A stretch of 11,299 nucleotides of DNA. Source: DATIJJ01 sp039936115 (lineage in GTDB: Bacteria > Pseudomonadota > Gammaproteobacteria > DSM-16500). The stretch is taken from NCBI GenBank assembly GCA_039936115.1, contig JBDTIZ010000219.1, positions 1 to 11,299 on the forward strand, read 5' to 3'. This document shows, one piece after another, positions 1-8,197 of the stretch (within the stretch, counting starts at the first letter, position 1; each line of letters starts with the position of its first letter). Both the position numbers and the translations under genes were made by a program. The notes under the pieces are model-generated. The model searched no databases. It worked only from the letters and a program-made list of their open reading frames with translations, and had not been told where the DNA came from.

Positions 1-4
1 CTAA

Positions 5-134
5 TGCTGTCGTACCGCGGCTTGTCCGCGGTATCCAGTCAACTTGACGTCTGTTTTGATTTGTAAAAAAAGAAAATAGAGATCGATCTGTCAGCCCTGA
101 GGCTAGAATGAGCAAACAAATAGGCTCGCCCTAT
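5..134 (-). repeat. Composite intergenic repeat, copy 1 (inverted relative to copy 2)
   Basis: Read on the minus strand, this stretch begins with a MITE-like end (TAGGGCGAGCCTATTTG, 133-117). It continues through an AT-rich part with a T-rich run (76-65) and ends in a conserved core of about 60 bp. The core closes with a perfect hairpin: TACCGCGG (13-20), a 5-nt loop, CCGCGGTA (26-33). The same order of parts recurs on the plus strand at 11023-11169, with only a handful of differences in the core. It begins at the stop codon of the receiver gene. The family is not named here. It resembles the palindromic CCGCGG-type intergenic repeats scattered through many proteobacterial genomes. The copy may extend past the window edge. 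Confidence 0.8.
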
Positions 135-517
135 GTCACTTCATGCTTATTCCCATGCGCTAATAAATCAATCGCCATCAACAACGCCGCATTATCAATC
201 GGTTTTTCAAACGAAACAGTCGCCCCCAACGATTCTGATAAGTCCAGATAGCCAGTAGGATCCAACCGACCGCCGCCGGAGATTGCAATGATTTCCATAT
301 TGGGATGTTTATTCTTAACTTCGGAGATCAACGTGATTCCGCTTTTTTTTGGCATGATGATATCAGTGACCATGATGTCAGGTTCGCCATCTTTCAACAT
401 TTCAGTCGCTTCTTCACCATTCGTTGCACTTTGAACTTCATGTGAAGCACGTGTTAATACTTGTGCCAGCATGTCTCTGACGAGATCGTCATCTTCCACT
501 AGTAATATCTTTGCCAT
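131..517 (-). CDS. Single-domain response regulator (CheY-like receiver)
   Basis: A 128-residue protein consisting only of a receiver domain, predicted to accept phosphate from the sensor kinase encoded just upstream. The acidic pocket (E8, D9, D10), phosphoacceptor D52 in TDIIMP, switch residue S80 and the conserved K105-P106 pair are all present. There is no DNA-binding or enzymatic output domain, so it must act through a partner protein or as a phosphate shuttle. The start is set at 517: AAGGAG at 530-525 (minus strand) lies 7 nt from this ATG but only 1 nt from an in-frame ATG at 523, which would give 130 residues. The gene overlaps the 3' end of the kinase gene by 29 bp, implying translational coupling. 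Its TAG stop falls inside a repeat remnant, so the native C-terminus may have been altered. The specific pathway is unknown. Confidence 0.88.
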   Translation of the reverse strand: MAKILLVEDDDLVRDMLAQVLTRASHEVQSATNGEEATEMLKDGEPDIMVTDIIMPKKSGITLISEVKNKHPNMEIIAISGGGRLDPTGYLDLSESLGATVSFEKPIDNAALLMAIDLLAHGNKHEVT

Positions 518-1589
518 TGCCATTCTCCTTCAGCTCATTGTGCTCGGGTAAAAGTAAAATAAATTTTGTGCCATGTCCTAGTCTGCTTTCGACTAAAATC
601 TCACCCTGATGTTCTTTAATAATCGAATGGACAGTCGCTAGTCCCAACCCTGTGCCTTTGCCCACTTCTTTTGTGGTATAGAATGGCTCAAAGATGCGCG
701 CCATTGTTGTTTGATCCATGCCATGTCCTGTATCGATTACTTCGATTTTACAATAAGGTTCTTTAATAATGTTGGGAAATTGCTTAAGTATCTTATCCGT
801 GATCGGAACATGACTAAGCTTAATTGTGACAGTACCCTCACCATCCATGGCATCTACTGCATTATTGATCAGGTTAACCATAATTTGGTGCAACTGGGTC
901 TGATTTCCAAGAATAATAGACTTATCATGTATAGGATCGAAGTGAATAACGACGCTGGCTGGAATCGTTGGTTTTAATAATCCCAGAACCCCTTCGACCG
1001 TTTCTTTGATATAAATAGGTTTAAAATCATGATGTTGCCGACGGCTGAATCCCAGAATGCGTGAAATCAAATCTTGTCCACGTTTACAAGCGTCCAATAC
1101 TTTACCTAAATTTTTATGAACTAGCGTGTCTTTAATAACATCTTCCCTAGCCATTTCAACATAACCAATAATTGCATAAAGAAGATTATTAAAGTCATGG
1201 GCAATTCCACCGGCCAATGTACCAATGGCTTGTAGTTTTTGTCCTTGCAGCAAGGCTTTTTCAAGTTTTTGTTTGGTTTCTTCAGAATGAATACGTTCCG
1301 CGATCTCTTTTTTGAAATTTTCATTGATGATTTCAAAGGATTTTTTACGCTGTTTGGTCAATTGAAATAAGCGAATGGCAAGCCCAAATAACATCGCTAA
1401 TGAAATACCCAGGACTAAAATGATCCAAGGAAACGAAGTAACGATAGAATTAATGACATGAATGGGTGGGATTTTATCGATCAAGCAATAACAGACTATT
1501 ATAGATACTAAAACGCCAGCAATGGCTACAATATAAGGCAGCCAAGAATTTGTGAGGTTTTGATCATCGTTTTGCTGATTTTCGCTCAT
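489..1589 (-). CDS. Membrane sensor histidine kinase, HDFNN type
   Basis: A 366-residue two-component sensor kinase. Two hydrophobic segments (about 17-37 and 52-75) are separated by only about 14 residues, so almost no extracytoplasmic sensor domain exists. A charged linker helix (76-118) leads to the dimerisation domain, with phosphoacceptor H131 in GGIAHDFNN. The catalytic ATPase domain follows, with N-box NLINNAVDA (239-247), G1 DTGHG (286-290), F-box FEPFYTT (300-306) and G2 GKGTGLGLA (310-318). All catalytic boxes are intact. The HDFNN H-box places it with NtrB-like and PAS-type hybrid kinases, but here without PAS or an attached receiver; the receiver is the separate overlapping downstream gene. 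The signal sensed may be in the membrane or cytoplasm. No strong Shine-Dalgarno precedes the ATG. It diverges from smc, with 128 bp between them. Confidence 0.9.
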   Translation of the reverse strand: MSENQQNDDQNLTNSWLPYIVAIAGVLVSIIVCYCLIDKIPPIHVINSIVTSFPWIILVLGISLAMLFGLAIRLFQLTKQRKKSFEIINENFKKEIAERIHSEETKQKLEKALLQGQKLQAIGTLAGGIAHDFNNLLYAIIGYVEMAREDVIKDTLVHKNLGKVLDACKRGQDLISRILGFSRRQHHDFKPIYIKETVEGVLGLLKPTIPASVVIHFDPIHDKSIILGNQTQLHQIMVNLINNAVDAMDGEGTVTIKLSHVPITDKILKQFPNIIKEPYCKIEVIDTGHGMDQTTMARIFEPFYTTKEVGKGTGLGLATVHSIIKEHQGEILVESRLGHGTKFILLLPEHNELKENGNGKDITSGR

Positions 1590-1597
1590 ATATACTA

Positions 1598-1614
1598 GCT
1601 TAATCGATTTAAGC
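1598..1614. promoter_or_regulatory. 17-bp palindrome between kinase and smc (possible operator)
   Basis: GCTTAA and TTAAGC form perfect 6-bp arms around a TCGAT spacer, 8 bp upstream of the kinase ATG. It ends just before the proposed smc -35 element at 1617. A dimeric regulator bound here could influence both divergent transcripts, including by autoregulation of the kinase gene. No factor can be named from the sequence. Confidence 0.35.
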
Positions 1615-1616
1615 GA

Positions 1617-1645
1617 TTGAGGCTATAAACCAATTTCTATATACT
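1617..1645 (+). promoter_or_regulatory. Predicted sigma-70 promoter for smc-zipA-ligA
   Basis: TTGAGG (1617-1622) and TATACT (1640-1645) match the -35 and -10 consensus at 4/6 and 5/6 positions with an ideal 17-nt spacer. They point toward smc and predict a leader of roughly 65 nt. This is the best promoter match in the divergent intergenic region and the only evident one for the three-gene operon. Confidence 0.5.
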
Positions 1646-1664
1646 TCTGGTGCAAGAAGGAATG

Positions 1665-1681
1665 AAGCATCAATGATGCTT
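1665..1681 (+). other. Short perfect hairpin in the smc leader
   Basis: AAGCATC (1665-1671) and GATGCTT (1675-1681) pair perfectly around a 3-nt AAT loop, and a flanking G-U pair could extend the stem. It lies in the predicted smc 5' leader, about 37 nt before the ATG. No T-tract follows, so it is not an intrinsic terminator. It could be an operator half-site pair or an RNA-stability element. Confidence 0.3.
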
Positions 1682-1717
1682 TCCGCAGGGACGTTCACTA
1701 ACTAAAGTGATGAGACT

Positions 1718-4700
1718 ATGCAATTAAAGAAAATTAAACTTTCCGGTTTTAAATCCTTTGTTGACCCAACGACTGTGCACGTGCCCAGTAATTTGGTTGC
1801 CATTGTAGGTCCAAATGGTTGCGGTAAATCGAATATTATTGATGCTGTTTGTTGGGTTATGGGCGAAAGCTCCGCAAAATATTTGCGTGGTGAATCGCTA
1901 ATCGACGTCATCTTTAACGGTTCAAGCGCACGCAAGCCAGTAGGCCAGGCCTCTGTTGAACTGATATTTGATAATCAAGACGGCAGTCTAAGCGGTGAAT
2001 ATGCAAGTTATGCAGAAATTTCCATTCGTCGTGTCATTAATCGTGATAGTGAATCAAGTTACTTTTTAAATGGAACACGTTGCCGACGCCGGGATATTAT
2101 CGATATCTTTTTAGGTACGGGTCTTGGGCCTCGCAGTTATTCAATCATTGGGCAAAACATGATTTCCCGCCTGATTGAAGCTAAACCTGACGATATGCGC
2201 AATTACATGGAAGAAGCGGCAGGCGTTTCAAAATACAAAGAGCGTCGTCGCGAAACCGAAAATCGCATTCAACATACCAAAGAAAATATGGCGCGTTTGG
2301 ATGATGTGCGTAACGAATTAGACAAACAGTTAGGCAGCCTGAAACGTCAAGCCAATTCAGCTGAAAGATTTAAAGTATTGAAACAAGAAGAACGTGTTTT
2401 ACGTGCACAATGGCTTGCAACACAATGGCGTCAATTTGATGGCAAGTTAGTCCAATATACTTTGCAAATCCAACAGCAAGAGACAAGTCTTGAATCTAAA
2501 CACGCTGAGTTAGGCGAAACCAATTTAAACATTGATAAGAAACGTGATGATCATCGATTAGCGGGCGAGGCATTTCAAGAAGTGCAACGTCGTTACTACA
2601 CAGCAGGGAATGAAATTTCTCGTATTGAACAAGATATTCATCATACTGCAGAACGTCAGCGTCAATGGCAAGCAGATGTCGATCAAGTTGAAAATGATTG
2701 GAATACTATTAAAGAAAATCTTGAAGAAATCCAAATTGAATTAAGTGAGCTCACTGAAGAATCACAACAACTTGAACCTAAATTACGTGAAACCAATTCA
2801 TCTGCAGTTGCTGCTATCCAGGCGCATCATGCAGCAGAAGAGGCGATGCATGCGTGGCAAAATAATTGGGATGAGTTTAATCAATCACAAGCTAAAACAA
2901 CGCAGACTGCCCAAGTTGAGCAAACACGTATTGCCCATTTAGAACAACGATTAGCAACCATCAAACAACGCAAAATGCAGCTTGAGCAAGAACAAGCGCA
3001 AATTAATTTTTCAGAACTAGATCAAGAAATCGAATCACTTGCAGAGCAAGTGGCGGAAATGACGGAACGATCTGAAGATCAAAATCAAAAGCTGGTTGAG
3101 ATTCGTAAAGAAATCACAACTACGCAATCAACCCAACAACAAACCACTCAGCAATTAGATCAAGTGCGAAATACGGTTCAACGCATGCGTGGCCAGCAAG
3201 CGTCGCTTGAAGCATTGCAACAAACGGCATTAGGTCAGCGTGATAATCCGATTACGCAGTGGCTTGCTAAACACAATCTGGATAAACAACCTCGTTTGGC
3301 ACAAAGCATAGAAGTGGCAAATGGTTGGGAACAAGCAGTTGAAAAAGTGTTGGGAACAAATCTACAAGCGGTTTGTGTTGATGCATTGTCCGATGTGACC
3401 AATGTGCTTGATGAATTGAAGACAGGAAATCTTAACGTATTCGCAGTAGGAGCTTCTACATCTTCTGGCCAGCACAATGCTGAATTGCTTCTTTCTAAAA
3501 TCAAATCTAAATTGTCACTCAATTCACTTTTGACTGGCGTATATGTCGCGGAATCGCAAGATGATGCATTGGCATTATGCAAAACATTAGCTCCGCATGA
3601 ATCAGTCATCACACGTGATGGCGTTTGGTTAAGTCCCGCATGGCTTCGCGTTTCACGTGAAGAAAATCCAGCAGCAGGTGTTTTCCAGCGCGAGCAAGAA
3701 TTAAAGCAATTAAGCAAGCAAATCGCCGAATTAGCACAAACACAAGAAGAGTTAGAATCCACGTTAACCGAAATTCGCGAACGTTTAAGAGATTTAGAGC
3801 GTGAGCGCGATGAATCACAAAAACAAGTCAATCAAGCACACGCAGAAGTTGCAGAAGTCCATACGCAACGTAAAATGAAGCAAGAAAGAGCGGCTGAATT
3901 AAAAGTGCGTGCAGAAAGATGTCGTGATGAATTGGAAGATTGCACGGAGCAGTATGAACAAACGCAGCATGAACTTTCTAAAGCGCGTACTGTCTGGCAA
4001 GAAGCCTTAAGTCAACTCGAAGAATTTTCTGGTCGGCGTGATAATTTGATGCAAGAGCGTGATATGCAACGCGAACGGCTACACAGTTCTCGTCAAGCGC
4101 TTAATGAAACAAAAGAGTTGCAACACCAACTTGAAATTCGTTTGCAAACCACAAAATCGCAACAAGGTTCGTTGCAACAATCTGTCGTGCGAATGCAAAC
4201 CCAATTCACTATTTTGACAGAACGCAAAGCGTCGTTGCAAAAAGATTTTCATATTGGCAAGCCATTGCTTGAATTAGAAAATACGCTTGCAGCTGCATTA
4301 GGCCGTCGTTTGCACATCGAAGAAGAATTAAATCAAGCGCGCAGCGTGATTGATGGTCTCGAACATGAGCTACGTGATCTAGAGCATCGTCGAACTAGCA
4401 TTGAGCGAGAAATTGCGAAAGTGCGTGATATCTTGGAAACGCTTCGTCTTGAAGGCCAAAGCTTAAAAGTCAAAATAGAAGCGATTGTCGAACAGTTAAA
4501 AGAAACAAATCAGGTGCTAGAAGACATTCTAAAAGATTTGCCCGAAGATGCAGAACCTGAGAGTTGTCACCAACAACTAGAACAAATTACCTTACGCATT
4601 ACGCGATTAGGGCCTATTAATTTAGTTGCTATTGAAGAATTTGCATCGTGTTCAGAACGAAAAGATTATCTGGATAAACAGTTTGCTGATTTGACTGAAG

Positions 4701-5221
4701 GATTGACTACACTCGAAACCGCCATTGCGAAAATTGATAAAGAAACGCGCGCACGCTTCAAAGAAACATTTGATACAGTGAATCAACACTTCCAGGAATT
4801 GTTCCCGCAAATTTTTGGTGGTGGCCGTGCGTATCTGGAATTAACCGGTGAAAATTTATTGGATGCAGGCATTACTGTCATGGCGTGTCCGCCTGGCAAA
4901 CGTAATAGCACTATTCATTTGCTGTCAGGTGGCGAAAAAGCGATGACTGCGATTGCGTTAGTTTTTTCAATCTTCCAATTAAATCCCGCACCGTTTTGTT
5001 TACTGGATGAAGTAGATGCACCGTTAGACGATGCGAACATTGGTCGTTTTTGTGAATTAGTCAAAACAATGTCAGCTAAAACACAATTTATTTTTATCAG
5101 CCATAACAAACTGGCGATTGAAATGGGACAACATTTGATGGGCGTGACGATGCATGAACCCGGCGTATCCCGCTTGGTAAGTGTAAACGTTGAAGAGGCA
5201 GTGACTTTAGCAGGAGTATAG
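1718..5221 (+). CDS. smc: Chromosome partition protein SMC
   Basis: SMC is the ATPase of the bacterial condensin that folds and segregates the chromosome, normally with ScpA and ScpB, which are not encoded in this window. At 1167 residues it is full length. It starts with the typical MQLKKIKLSGFKSF and has Walker A GPNGCGKSN (31-39). The Q-loop is at Q146 in GQNMISRLIEAKP. Two long Gln/Glu-rich coiled-coil arms (about 170-505 and 660-1000) flank a globular hinge (about 510-655). The ABC signature is LLSGGEK (1068-1074), and Walker B ends in D1097-E1098 (LLDEVDAPLDD). Use of SMC rather than MukB argues against an enteric host. It is the first gene of an operon with zipA and ligA, the arrangement seen in pseudomonads. 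The ribosome site before the ATG is weak. The start is fixed by the conserved N-terminus. Confidence 0.98.
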   Translation: MQLKKIKLSGFKSFVDPTTVHVPSNLVAIVGPNGCGKSNIIDAVCWVMGESSAKYLRGESLIDVIFNGSSARKPVGQASVELIFDNQDGSLSGEYASYAEISIRRVINRDSESSYFLNGTRCRRRDIIDIFLGTGLGPRSYSIIGQNMISRLIEAKPDDMRNYMEEAAGVSKYKERRRETENRIQHTKENMARLDDVRNELDKQLGSLKRQANSAERFKVLKQEERVLRAQWLATQWRQFDGKLVQYTLQIQQQETSLESKHAELGETNLNIDKKRDDHRLAGEAFQEVQRRYYTAGNEISRIEQDIHHTAERQRQWQADVDQVENDWNTIKENLEEIQIELSELTEESQQLEPKLRETNSSAVAAIQAHHAAEEAMHAWQNNWDEFNQSQAKTTQTAQVEQTRIAHLEQRLATIKQRKMQLEQEQAQINFSELDQEIESLAEQVAEMTERSEDQNQKLVEIRKEITTTQSTQQQTTQQLDQVRNTVQRMRGQQASLEALQQTALGQRDNPITQWLAKHNLDKQPRLAQSIEVANGWEQAVEKVLGTNLQAVCVDALSDVTNVLDELKTGNLNVFAVGASTSSGQHNAELLLSKIKSKLSLNSLLTGVYVAESQDDALALCKTLAPHESVITRDGVWLSPAWLRVSREENPAAGVFQREQELKQLSKQIAELAQTQEELESTLTEIRERLRDLERERDESQKQVNQAHAEVAEVHTQRKMKQERAAELKVRAERCRDELEDCTEQYEQTQHELSKARTVWQEALSQLEEFSGRRDNLMQERDMQRERLHSSRQALNETKELQHQLEIRLQTTKSQQGSLQQSVVRMQTQFTILTERKASLQKDFHIGKPLLELENTLAAALGRRLHIEEELNQARSVIDGLEHELRDLEHRRTSIEREIAKVRDILETLRLEGQSLKVKIEAIVEQLKETNQVLEDILKDLPEDAEPESCHQQLEQITLRITRLGPINLVAIEEFASCSERKDYLDKQFADLTEGLTTLETAIAKIDKETRARFKETFDTVNQHFQELFPQIFGGGRAYLELTGENLLDAGITVMACPPGKRNSTIHLLSGGEKAMTAIALVFSIFQLNPAPFCLLDEVDAPLDDANIGRFCELVKTMSAKTQFIFISHNKLAIEMGQHLMGVTMHEPGVSRLVSVNVEEAVTLAGV

Positions 5222-5229
5222 GAGTTAAC

Positions 5230-6075
5230 ATGGATGTTTACGTAAAGCTTGGACTATTAATCGCAGCAGCAATTGTTTTGTTATATATGTTGTATGACGG
5301 TTGGAATAAAAATCGTGATGCTCGTACGGCGGAAATGTCGGGACTGAATGACAAAATAGATGAGCCTGAATTTACAATGAGTATTGAAGATTCTAATGCA
5401 TTTGATCAGGATAATGTCAGGCCTGCGCGAGTGATTGGATTTTATGCTGATACGAATATTGATGAACCTGCAAGTGTATCTACGGTTAATCCAGCGCATA
5501 AAAATATTGTTTACTCATCAGATCCGGGAGCAACTAATGATGCGCAACGTGCTCCTTCAATTTCGTCGGGCGGAACTAGAGCAAACGTTGCTGCACAACG
5601 TATTGTTCCAGCTAAGCGAAATACACAGGCATCGCAAGAAAATTTACTGGTGTTGAGTGTGATGGCTAAAACAGGTAACCGTTTTGTGTCATATGAACTG
5701 TTACAAGCGCTTTCCAATTCAGGTATGCAATTTGGTGAAATGAATATTTTTCATTACTACCAGCCAACTGCGATGGGAAAACTGACACTCTTTAGTCTTG
5801 CATCTGCAAATAAACCAGGTGATTTTGACTTGAATAACATGGGTGATTTTTCATGTACCGGATTAATGTTGTTCCTTAATATTGGACAAGTTTCAGATCC
5901 ACAATATGCATTTAAATTAATGTTGGATATAGCTAATCAACTAACAGATGATTTAGATGGCGTGTTATGTGCAGATCCGCAAACGCCATGGAATGAAAAG
6001 CTTGCGTGGCAATATGCGCAAAAAATTACTCAATCTAAGATAGCGATGAGCCATGATAACCGTGTCAATAACTGA
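5230..6075 (+). CDS. zipA: Cell division protein ZipA
   Basis: ZipA anchors FtsZ protofilaments to the inner membrane at the division site. The 281-residue product has the expected plan. A single N-terminal membrane helix (about 5-22) is followed by charged residues. A poorly conserved, low-complexity linker (about 30-135) comes next, then the C-terminal FtsZ-binding domain (about 137-265), recognisable by NLLVLSVMAKTGNRF, a LTLFSLASANKPGDFDL segment and the GLMLFL strand. The linker is rather short compared with the long Pro/Gln-rich linker of E. coli ZipA. An AGGAG site (5220-5224) overlaps the smc stop codon and sits 5 nt before this ATG, and only 8 bp separate the genes. The 3' end overlaps ligA by 23 bp. 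The family is restricted to gammaproteobacteria, which fixes the class of the host. Confidence 0.95.
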   Translation: MDVYVKLGLLIAAAIVLLYMLYDGWNKNRDARTAEMSGLNDKIDEPEFTMSIEDSNAFDQDNVRPARVIGFYADTNIDEPASVSTVNPAHKNIVYSSDPGATNDAQRAPSISSGGTRANVAAQRIVPAKRNTQASQENLLVLSVMAKTGNRFVSYELLQALSNSGMQFGEMNIFHYYQPTAMGKLTLFSLASANKPGDFDLNNMGDFSCTGLMLFLNIGQVSDPQYAFKLMLDIANQLTDDLDGVLCADPQTPWNEKLAWQYAQKITQSKIAMSHDNRVNN

Positions 6076-8083
6076 TATTAAACAACAGATCCATAAGTTA
6101 CGCGAAGTAATTAACGAACACATTCATCGCTACCATGTATTGGAAGATCCCAGTATTTCTGATGCAGAATATGATCATTTATATCAACAACTTAAAAAAA
6201 TTGAGTCGGATCATCCGGACCTTGTCACATCTGAATCGCCGACGCAGCGCGTCGGCGCACAACCCTTAAAAGAATTTGCTGAAGTTCCACATACTGTTCC
6301 CATGTTGTCGTTAGAAAACGCATTTGATAATGAAGATGTTCTAGCATTTGATCAGCGTATTCACGATCGTTTGGAGGCATCAGCTACGATTGAGTATATC
6401 TGTGAACCAAAGTTTGATGGGGTAGCTGTTAGTCTTCGTTATGAGAATGGATTGCTTACACGTGCTACAACACGTGGTGATGGCATGAAGGGCGAAGATG
6501 TTACTGAAAATATTCGTACTATATCAATGATCCCACTGAAGTTACGTGGGAAAAATTATCCTGAAATTTTGGAAGTCCGTGGCGAAGTTTATATATCAAA
6601 AAAAGGTTTTGAAGAATTAAATGTACGTGCTACGAAAAAAGACGAAAAAATTTTCGTCAACCCTCGTAACGCAGCCTCTGGCAGTCTACGTCAACTTGAT
6701 CCGCGAATCACAGCATCGCGACCGTTGGAAATTTTTTGTTACGGTATTGGTGGTGTAGAAAACGGCACAATGCCTGATACACACAATGAAATTTTAGCCC
6801 AGTTAAAAAAATGGGGATTACGTGTGAATGCAGAGTGTGAAGTCGTAAATGGTATTGAGGGTTGTCTTGCATATTATCGGCGTATCGGTCAAAAGCGAGA
6901 ATCATTGCCGTATGAAATTGATGGCGTGGTTTACAAAGTGAATCCTATTGATCAACAACTCAAATTAGGTTTTGTTTCACGCGCACCACGTTGGGCGATT
7001 GCACATAAATTTCCTGCAGAAGAAGTGACAACTATTGTTGAATCCGTTGAATTTCAAGTAGGACGAACAGGCGCATTAACACCTGTTGCGCGTTTGCGCC
7101 CAGTGTTTGTGGGTGGTGTCACGGTTAGTAATGCGACCTTGCACAATATGGATGAAGTACAACGTAAAAATATTTATATTGGCGATACCGTGGTTGTTCG
7201 TCGTGCGGGTGATGTGATTCCAGAAGTCGTGGGTGCTCTCATCGAGCTACGTCCAGCGGATGCCAAACGCATTCATTTACCGCCAAATTGTCCGGTGTGT
7301 CATTCGAAAATCGAGCAAATCGAAGGCGAAGCTGTTACACGTTGTACTGGCGGATTGTTTTGTCCCGCGCAACGTAAAGAAGCAATCAAACATTTTGCTG
7401 CGCGTAGGGCAATGGATATTGAAGGTCTAGGTGACAAGCTAGTTGAACAATTAGTGGATTGCAATCTTATCTCAAGTGTTGCTGATTTATTTTCACTGAC
7501 GCTGGATCAGTTAGCGAATCTCGAGCGCATGGCTGAAAAATCAGCGCAGAATTTATTAGATGCATTAGAAAAAAGTAAGAAAACTACCTTGGCTCGTTTT
7601 ATTTATGCGTTAGGTATACGTGATGTAGGGGAGGCTACTGCGAAACAGTTAGCGCTACATTACGGAGATTTATCAGCAATTATTTCTGCATCGGATGAAT
7701 CATTGCAGACGGTGTCTGATATAGGCCCAATCGTCGCACAACATATCGTTGCTTTTTTTGCAGAAAACCACAATATCAACGTGATAGAGAAATTAATTGC
7801 AGCAGGTATTCATTGGGAAAAAATCATTGTCAAAGTCAGTGAGTTGCCATTAGCGGGAAAGACATTTGTTTTAACCGGTACTTTAACGAGTTTTACTCGC
7901 GATGATGCAAAAGAAAAATTAGAGAGTTTAGGTGCGAAAGTGGCGGGAAGTGTTTCTGCTAAAACCAGTTATGTTGTTGCGGGTGAGGAAGCAGGCTCGA
8001 AATTGACGAAAGCAAAAGATCTTGGTGTTGCTATTCTGGATGAGAAAAAATTTCTGGAATTTTTAGCGGAACTAAAAATGTAG
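6053..8083 (+). CDS. ligA: NAD-dependent DNA ligase LigA
   Basis: LigA seals nicks in duplex DNA using NAD+, joining Okazaki fragments and completing repair. The 676-residue protein is complete. The adenylation domain carries catalytic K120 in KFDG, EVRGEVYISKKGF, EIDGVVYKV (K295) and HKFPAEE (K319). An OB fold follows, then a four-cysteine zinc finger (C413, C416, C431, C437), helix-hairpin-helix repeats (about 445-590) and a C-terminal BRCT domain (about 597-676). The lysines and cysteines are each offset by +5 from E. coli numbering. The ATG at 6053 overlaps zipA by 23 bp; a GTG at 6062 would shorten the protein by three residues and cannot be excluded, because neither has a convincing ribosome site. 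The TAG stop lies within the terminal repeat of the adjoining MITE-like element, so that insertion set the exact C-terminus. Confidence 0.98.
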   Translation: MITVSITDIKQQIHKLREVINEHIHRYHVLEDPSISDAEYDHLYQQLKKIESDHPDLVTSESPTQRVGAQPLKEFAEVPHTVPMLSLENAFDNEDVLAFDQRIHDRLEASATIEYICEPKFDGVAVSLRYENGLLTRATTRGDGMKGEDVTENIRTISMIPLKLRGKNYPEILEVRGEVYISKKGFEELNVRATKKDEKIFVNPRNAASGSLRQLDPRITASRPLEIFCYGIGGVENGTMPDTHNEILAQLKKWGLRVNAECEVVNGIEGCLAYYRRIGQKRESLPYEIDGVVYKVNPIDQQLKLGFVSRAPRWAIAHKFPAEEVTTIVESVEFQVGRTGALTPVARLRPVFVGGVTVSNATLHNMDEVQRKNIYIGDTVVVRRAGDVIPEVVGALIELRPADAKRIHLPPNCPVCHSKIEQIEGEAVTRCTGGLFCPAQRKEAIKHFAARRAMDIEGLGDKLVEQLVDCNLISSVADLFSLTLDQLANLERMAEKSAQNLLDALEKSKKTTLARFIYALGIRDVGEATAKQLALHYGDLSAIISASDESLQTVSDIGPIVAQHIVAFFAENHNINVIEKLIAAGIHWEKIIVKVSELPLAGKTFVLTGTLTSFTRDDAKEKLESLGAKVAGSVSAKTSYVVAGEEAGSKLTKAKDLGVAILDEKKFLEFLAELKM

Positions 8084-8159
8084 GGGCGAACTTGTGCGTT
8101 CACCCGGTGGGCGTTAGTTCGAAGTTTATCAAGGGCGAACACATAGGTTCGCCCCTACA
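8079..8159. mobile_element. MITE-like double-hairpin element (81 bp)
   Basis: The ends are 27-nt inverted repeats that agree at 23 positions, beginning TGTAGGGGCGAAC on both sides. Each end is itself a hairpin: GGGCGAAC (8084-8091) with GTTCACCC (8098-8105), one mismatch, and GGGCGAAC (8133-8140) with GTTCGCCC (8147-8154), perfect, 6-nt loop. It is bounded by TA dinucleotides, compatible with a TA target duplication. It has no coding capacity, so it would need a transposase in trans. It supplies the ligA stop codon. Fragments of the same sequence occur at about 113-134 and 11023-11040. When transcribed, the paired hairpins could protect or end the smc-zipA-ligA transcript. Confidence 0.7.
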
Positions 8160-8197
8160 AAAAACGGCGAACTTTTAAATAATATAAAAGGAACTTT

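Noticed and set aside
80..104. Terminator for the kinase-receiver transcript (AGATCGATCT palindrome and AGCC/GGCT stem)
   Set aside because: The stem is only 4 bp, the 10-bp palindrome has no loop, and the T-rich run on the minus strand does not directly follow either.
3235..3831. A 198-codon open frame antisense to the smc hinge region
   Set aside because: It lies wholly within the certain smc coding sequence, has a Ser/Cys-rich composition typical of antisense reading, and has no visible domain or ribosome site.
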